Assembly (NCBI GenBank): GCA_023369685.1
Contig: SACZ01000002.1
Span: forward strand, 558,001-622,000
Direction: 5' to 3'
DNA length: 64,000 nt
Source of the DNA: Prolixibacteraceae bacterium JC049
GTDB lineage: Bacteria; Bacteroidota; Bacteroidia; Bacteroidales; Prolixibacteraceae
Shown here: positions 62,303-64,000 of the stretch, in pieces
Layout of the letters: each line of letters opens with the position of its first letter
Numbering within the stretch: position 1 is the stretch's first letter
Program-made: the position numbers and the translations under genes
Notes under the pieces: generated by a model
What the model was told of the DNA's origin: nothing
Databases searched by the model: none
Seen by the model: only the letters and a program-made list of their open reading frames with translations

Positions 62303-63097
62303 ATGCATGGAATCATTTTCGATATAAAACGTTTTGCTGTTCACGACGGGCCGGGTATTCGTACCACTGTTTTCCTTAAGGGCTGCCCTTTAAGATGTCA
62401 GTGGTGTCATAATCCTGAAAGCATCAACAAAGAGCCTGAGCAAGTTCAGAAAACAGTTTGGCTGAACCAAAAAGCATTTACTAAAACCGAAACTATAGGC
62501 CGAAAAATATCTGATACAGCACTTTGGGAGGAACTGCAAAAAGATCAAATTTTCATGGAAGAATCCAACGGAGGAATTACGTTCTCTGGTGGAGAACCAT
62601 TAATGCAACACCAATTTCTTTCATCAATGATAAGGCGCTGTAAAAAGCATGGTATTCATAGTTGCATTGATACATCTGGTTTTGCTCACACCAGCACCAT
62701 TCGTGAATTGGAGATGCCTGACCTTTTTCTTTTCGACATAAAACATATCGATAAAGACAAGCATCTGCAATTTACCCAAGTCGATAACGAACTCATTCTT
62801 CAGAATCTTCGGTTTATTCTTGAAAAGAAGATTCCCGTTCGAATTAGAATTCCAGTGATTCCTGGTTTTAATCATTCAGAAGAAGACCAGGAGGAGATTG
62901 CGGATTACCTGACTCAGTGGCATCAACAAATAGAGCAAATTGATTTATTGCCATTTCACGCCATTGCCAACCATAAATATCATCGCCTGGAAAAAGAAGA
63001 TCAGATGCTTAAGGCAGCATCTATTCATTCAGAAGAGTTAGAGAAATATTTACCCATTTTCCACCAAAGAGACTTTCGTGTCACCATTGGAGGATAA
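62303..63097 (+). CDS. Glycyl-radical enzyme activase (HypD-activating type)
   Basis: 264 residues, a radical-SAM enzyme. It has FDIKRFAVHDGPGIRTTVFLKGCPLRCQWCHNPES with the CxxxCxxC cluster motif, then ITFSGGEPLMQ and DIKHIDKDKH. It should install the glycyl radical in the enzyme encoded 11 bases downstream, so the two form one operon. After CHNPES, activases of this class usually carry an insert with ferredoxin-like Cys clusters; here the corresponding residues (about 38-75) contain no Cys, so only the single SAM cluster is predicted. Confidence 0.9.
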   Translation: MHGIIFDIKRFAVHDGPGIRTTVFLKGCPLRCQWCHNPESINKEPEQVQKTVWLNQKAFTKTETIGRKISDTALWEELQKDQIFMEESNGGITFSGGEPLMQHQFLSSMIRRCKKHGIHSCIDTSGFAHTSTIRELEMPDLFLFDIKHIDKDKHLQFTQVDNELILQNLRFILEKKIPVRIRIPVIPGFNHSEEDQEEIADYLTQWHQQIEQIDLLPFHAIANHKYHRLEKEDQMLKAASIHSEELEKYLPIFHQRDFRVTIGG

Positions 63098-63108
63098 AAC
63101 CAATCAGT

Positions 63109-64000
63109 ATGAACAATCGAATTAAGATATTACGCCAGCAAAGCCTTGAAGCCATTAATACCATCTCGGCAGAACGAGCATTACTTGTAACTGAATTTTA
63201 CCAAAGCAATGCCTCCAAAGGACTTTCCATCCCAATGACTCGGGCAAAAGCCTTTGAATACATACTTGCCAATAAATTTATCTGTATTAACAATGGCGAA
63301 TTGATTGTAGGAGAGCGAGGACCTGCTCCAAAAGCAACTCCCACTTACCCCGAAATATGTGTCCACTCGCAACGTGATTTAGAAATTCTAGATACCCGTG
63401 AGAAAGTGTGGTTTCGAGTAGATGAAGCTACGCGAAAGGCATTCGACGAGATCATCTTCCCATTCTGGAATGGAAAAACCAATCGGGATAAAATAATGGA
63501 AGCTATGTCGCCACAATGGCATGATGCTTATAAAGCTGGTGTTTTTACCGAATTTCAGGAACAACGGGCACCCGGACACACTGTATGCGGAGATAAAATA
63601 TACGGTAAAGGAATGCTTGATATCATCGATGATATTCAAGCCTCCATCCAACAGCTCGATTTTATAAACGATCCGCAAGCTTTTGATAAAAGAGAAGAAT
63701 TGAAGGCAATGGAAGTTACTGCCCGTGCGTTGATCATGTGGGCTCAAAGACATGCCGAAAAGCTAGAAGAGATGGCTACCGAGACTGACGATTCGTCTAA
63801 AGCTGAAGAGCTACTGCAACTTGCCAATATCTGCCGCAAAGTTCCGGCTCATGCTCCACAAACATTCCATGAAGCCATACAATATTACTGGTTTGTCCAC
63901 CTTGGCGTAATTACCGAACTCAATCCATGGGACTCATTCAATCCGGGCCGATTGGATCAGCATCTCAATCCTTTCTACCAGGAGGAATTAACCAACGGTA
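63109..64000 (+). CDS. hypD: Glycyl-radical enzyme, trans-4-hydroxy-L-proline dehydratase-like, N-terminal part
   Basis: The first 297 codons, running off the end of the window. From memory the sequence matches Clostridioides difficile HypD almost segment for segment: ILRQQSLEAINTISAERALL, ELIVGERGPAPKATPTYPEIC, VFTEFQEQRAPGHTVCGDKI, KVPAHAPQTFHEAIQYYWF and NPGRLDQHLNPFY. HypD uses a glycyl radical to dehydrate hydroxyproline to pyrroline-5-carboxylate under anoxic conditions. The radical Gly and catalytic Cys lie beyond the window. It could be a close relative with a different substrate. The name is not the hydrogenase-maturation hypD. Confidence 0.8.
   Translation, partial: MNNRIKILRQQSLEAINTISAERALLVTEFYQSNASKGLSIPMTRAKAFEYILANKFICINNGELIVGERGPAPKATPTYPEICVHSQRDLEILDTREKVWFRVDEATRKAFDEIIFPFWNGKTNRDKIMEAMSPQWHDAYKAGVFTEFQEQRAPGHTVCGDKIYGKGMLDIIDDIQASIQQLDFINDPQAFDKREELKAMEVTARALIMWAQRHAEKLEEMATETDDSSKAEELLQLANICRKVPAHAPQTFHEAIQYYWFVHLGVITELNPWDSFNPGRLDQHLNPFYQEELTNG

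Noticed and set aside
1-64000. CRISPR array, tRNA or rRNA genes, insertion sequence or prophage
   Set aside because: No regularly spaced short repeats, no cloverleaf-like segment, and no transposase, integrase or phage structural gene seen on either strand.

Overview
The window looks like a stretch of core chromosome from a member of the Bacteroidota, probably a marine, gliding-lineage, facultatively anaerobic or anaerobic member of the Marinilabiliales/Bacteroidales side. This placement is inferred. The signs are AT-rich DNA, many copies of the Bacteroidota promoter signature (TTG, about 19 bases, TAnnTTTG), almost no Shine-Dalgarno sequences, a TonB-dependent receptor followed by a surface lipoprotein, GldA, the long form of IspG, LytS/LytTR signalling, and many Bacteroidota-style lipoproteins. 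I saw no rRNA, tRNA, CRISPR array, insertion sequence, prophage or integrase.

Layout. 1-2714: the end of a TonB-dependent receptor and a lipoprotein made of two nearly identical 351-residue units. 3.2-7.8 kb: a MORN-type protein, a YkgJ cysteine-cluster protein, three tandem cyclophilin-type prolyl isomerases (one fused to a protease-like domain) and a GNAT acetyltransferase. 7.8-9.2 kb: a gene-free stretch with a candidate small RNA, then a MerR/B12-domain regulator. 9.3-12.4 kb: a LiaF-like/LytS/LytTR operon. 12.7-17.2 kb: an exported nickel superoxide dismutase, a transaldolase-family enzyme, a PorT-like barrel protein, an OsmC protein, a degenerate GlpD-like protein and a small LTxxQ-type periplasmic protein. 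17.2-22.5 kb: a TPR histidine kinase, Mpl, a small membrane protein and an S37 peptidase. 22.5-24 kb: a preQ1 riboswitch controlling queC-queE. 24.4-30 kb: an export operon (adaptor, MacB-like permease, TolC, second adaptor) with no ATPase gene. 30-42.7 kb: mdh, pgk and assorted envelope, peptidase and small housekeeping genes. 43.4-48.4 kb: two Tat-exported Gfo/Idh/MocA oxidoreductases and ispG. 48.7-51.2 kb: gldA and metK, metK behind a SAM-II-type riboswitch. 51.3-55.7 kb: dnaG with EamA, flavin/PLP-oxidase-like and SDR genes. 55.9-62 kb: a PHP phosphoesterase, an SDR/DUF2867 protein, glmM and a C69 dipeptidase. 62.3 kb to the end: a glycyl-radical activase and the start of its partner, which closely resembles trans-4-hydroxy-L-proline dehydratase (HypD).

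How the genes work together. Most genes are central metabolism (mdh, pgk, glmM, metK, ispG, queuosine precursor synthesis), envelope recycling and peptide breakdown (Mpl, S66 carboxypeptidase, S37, C1 and C69 peptidases), or envelope sensing. The hydroxyproline dehydratase pair, with several exported peptidases, would suit use of collagen-like protein, but that link is inference. The items most worth a second look are the signal-peptide NiSOD, the GlpD-like protein without an FAD-binding N-terminus, the protease-cyclophilin fusion, the ATPase-less exporter operon, the candidate small RNA with a CU-rich region, the two riboswitches, and the hydroxyproline dehydratase with an activase that lacks auxiliary-cluster cysteines.
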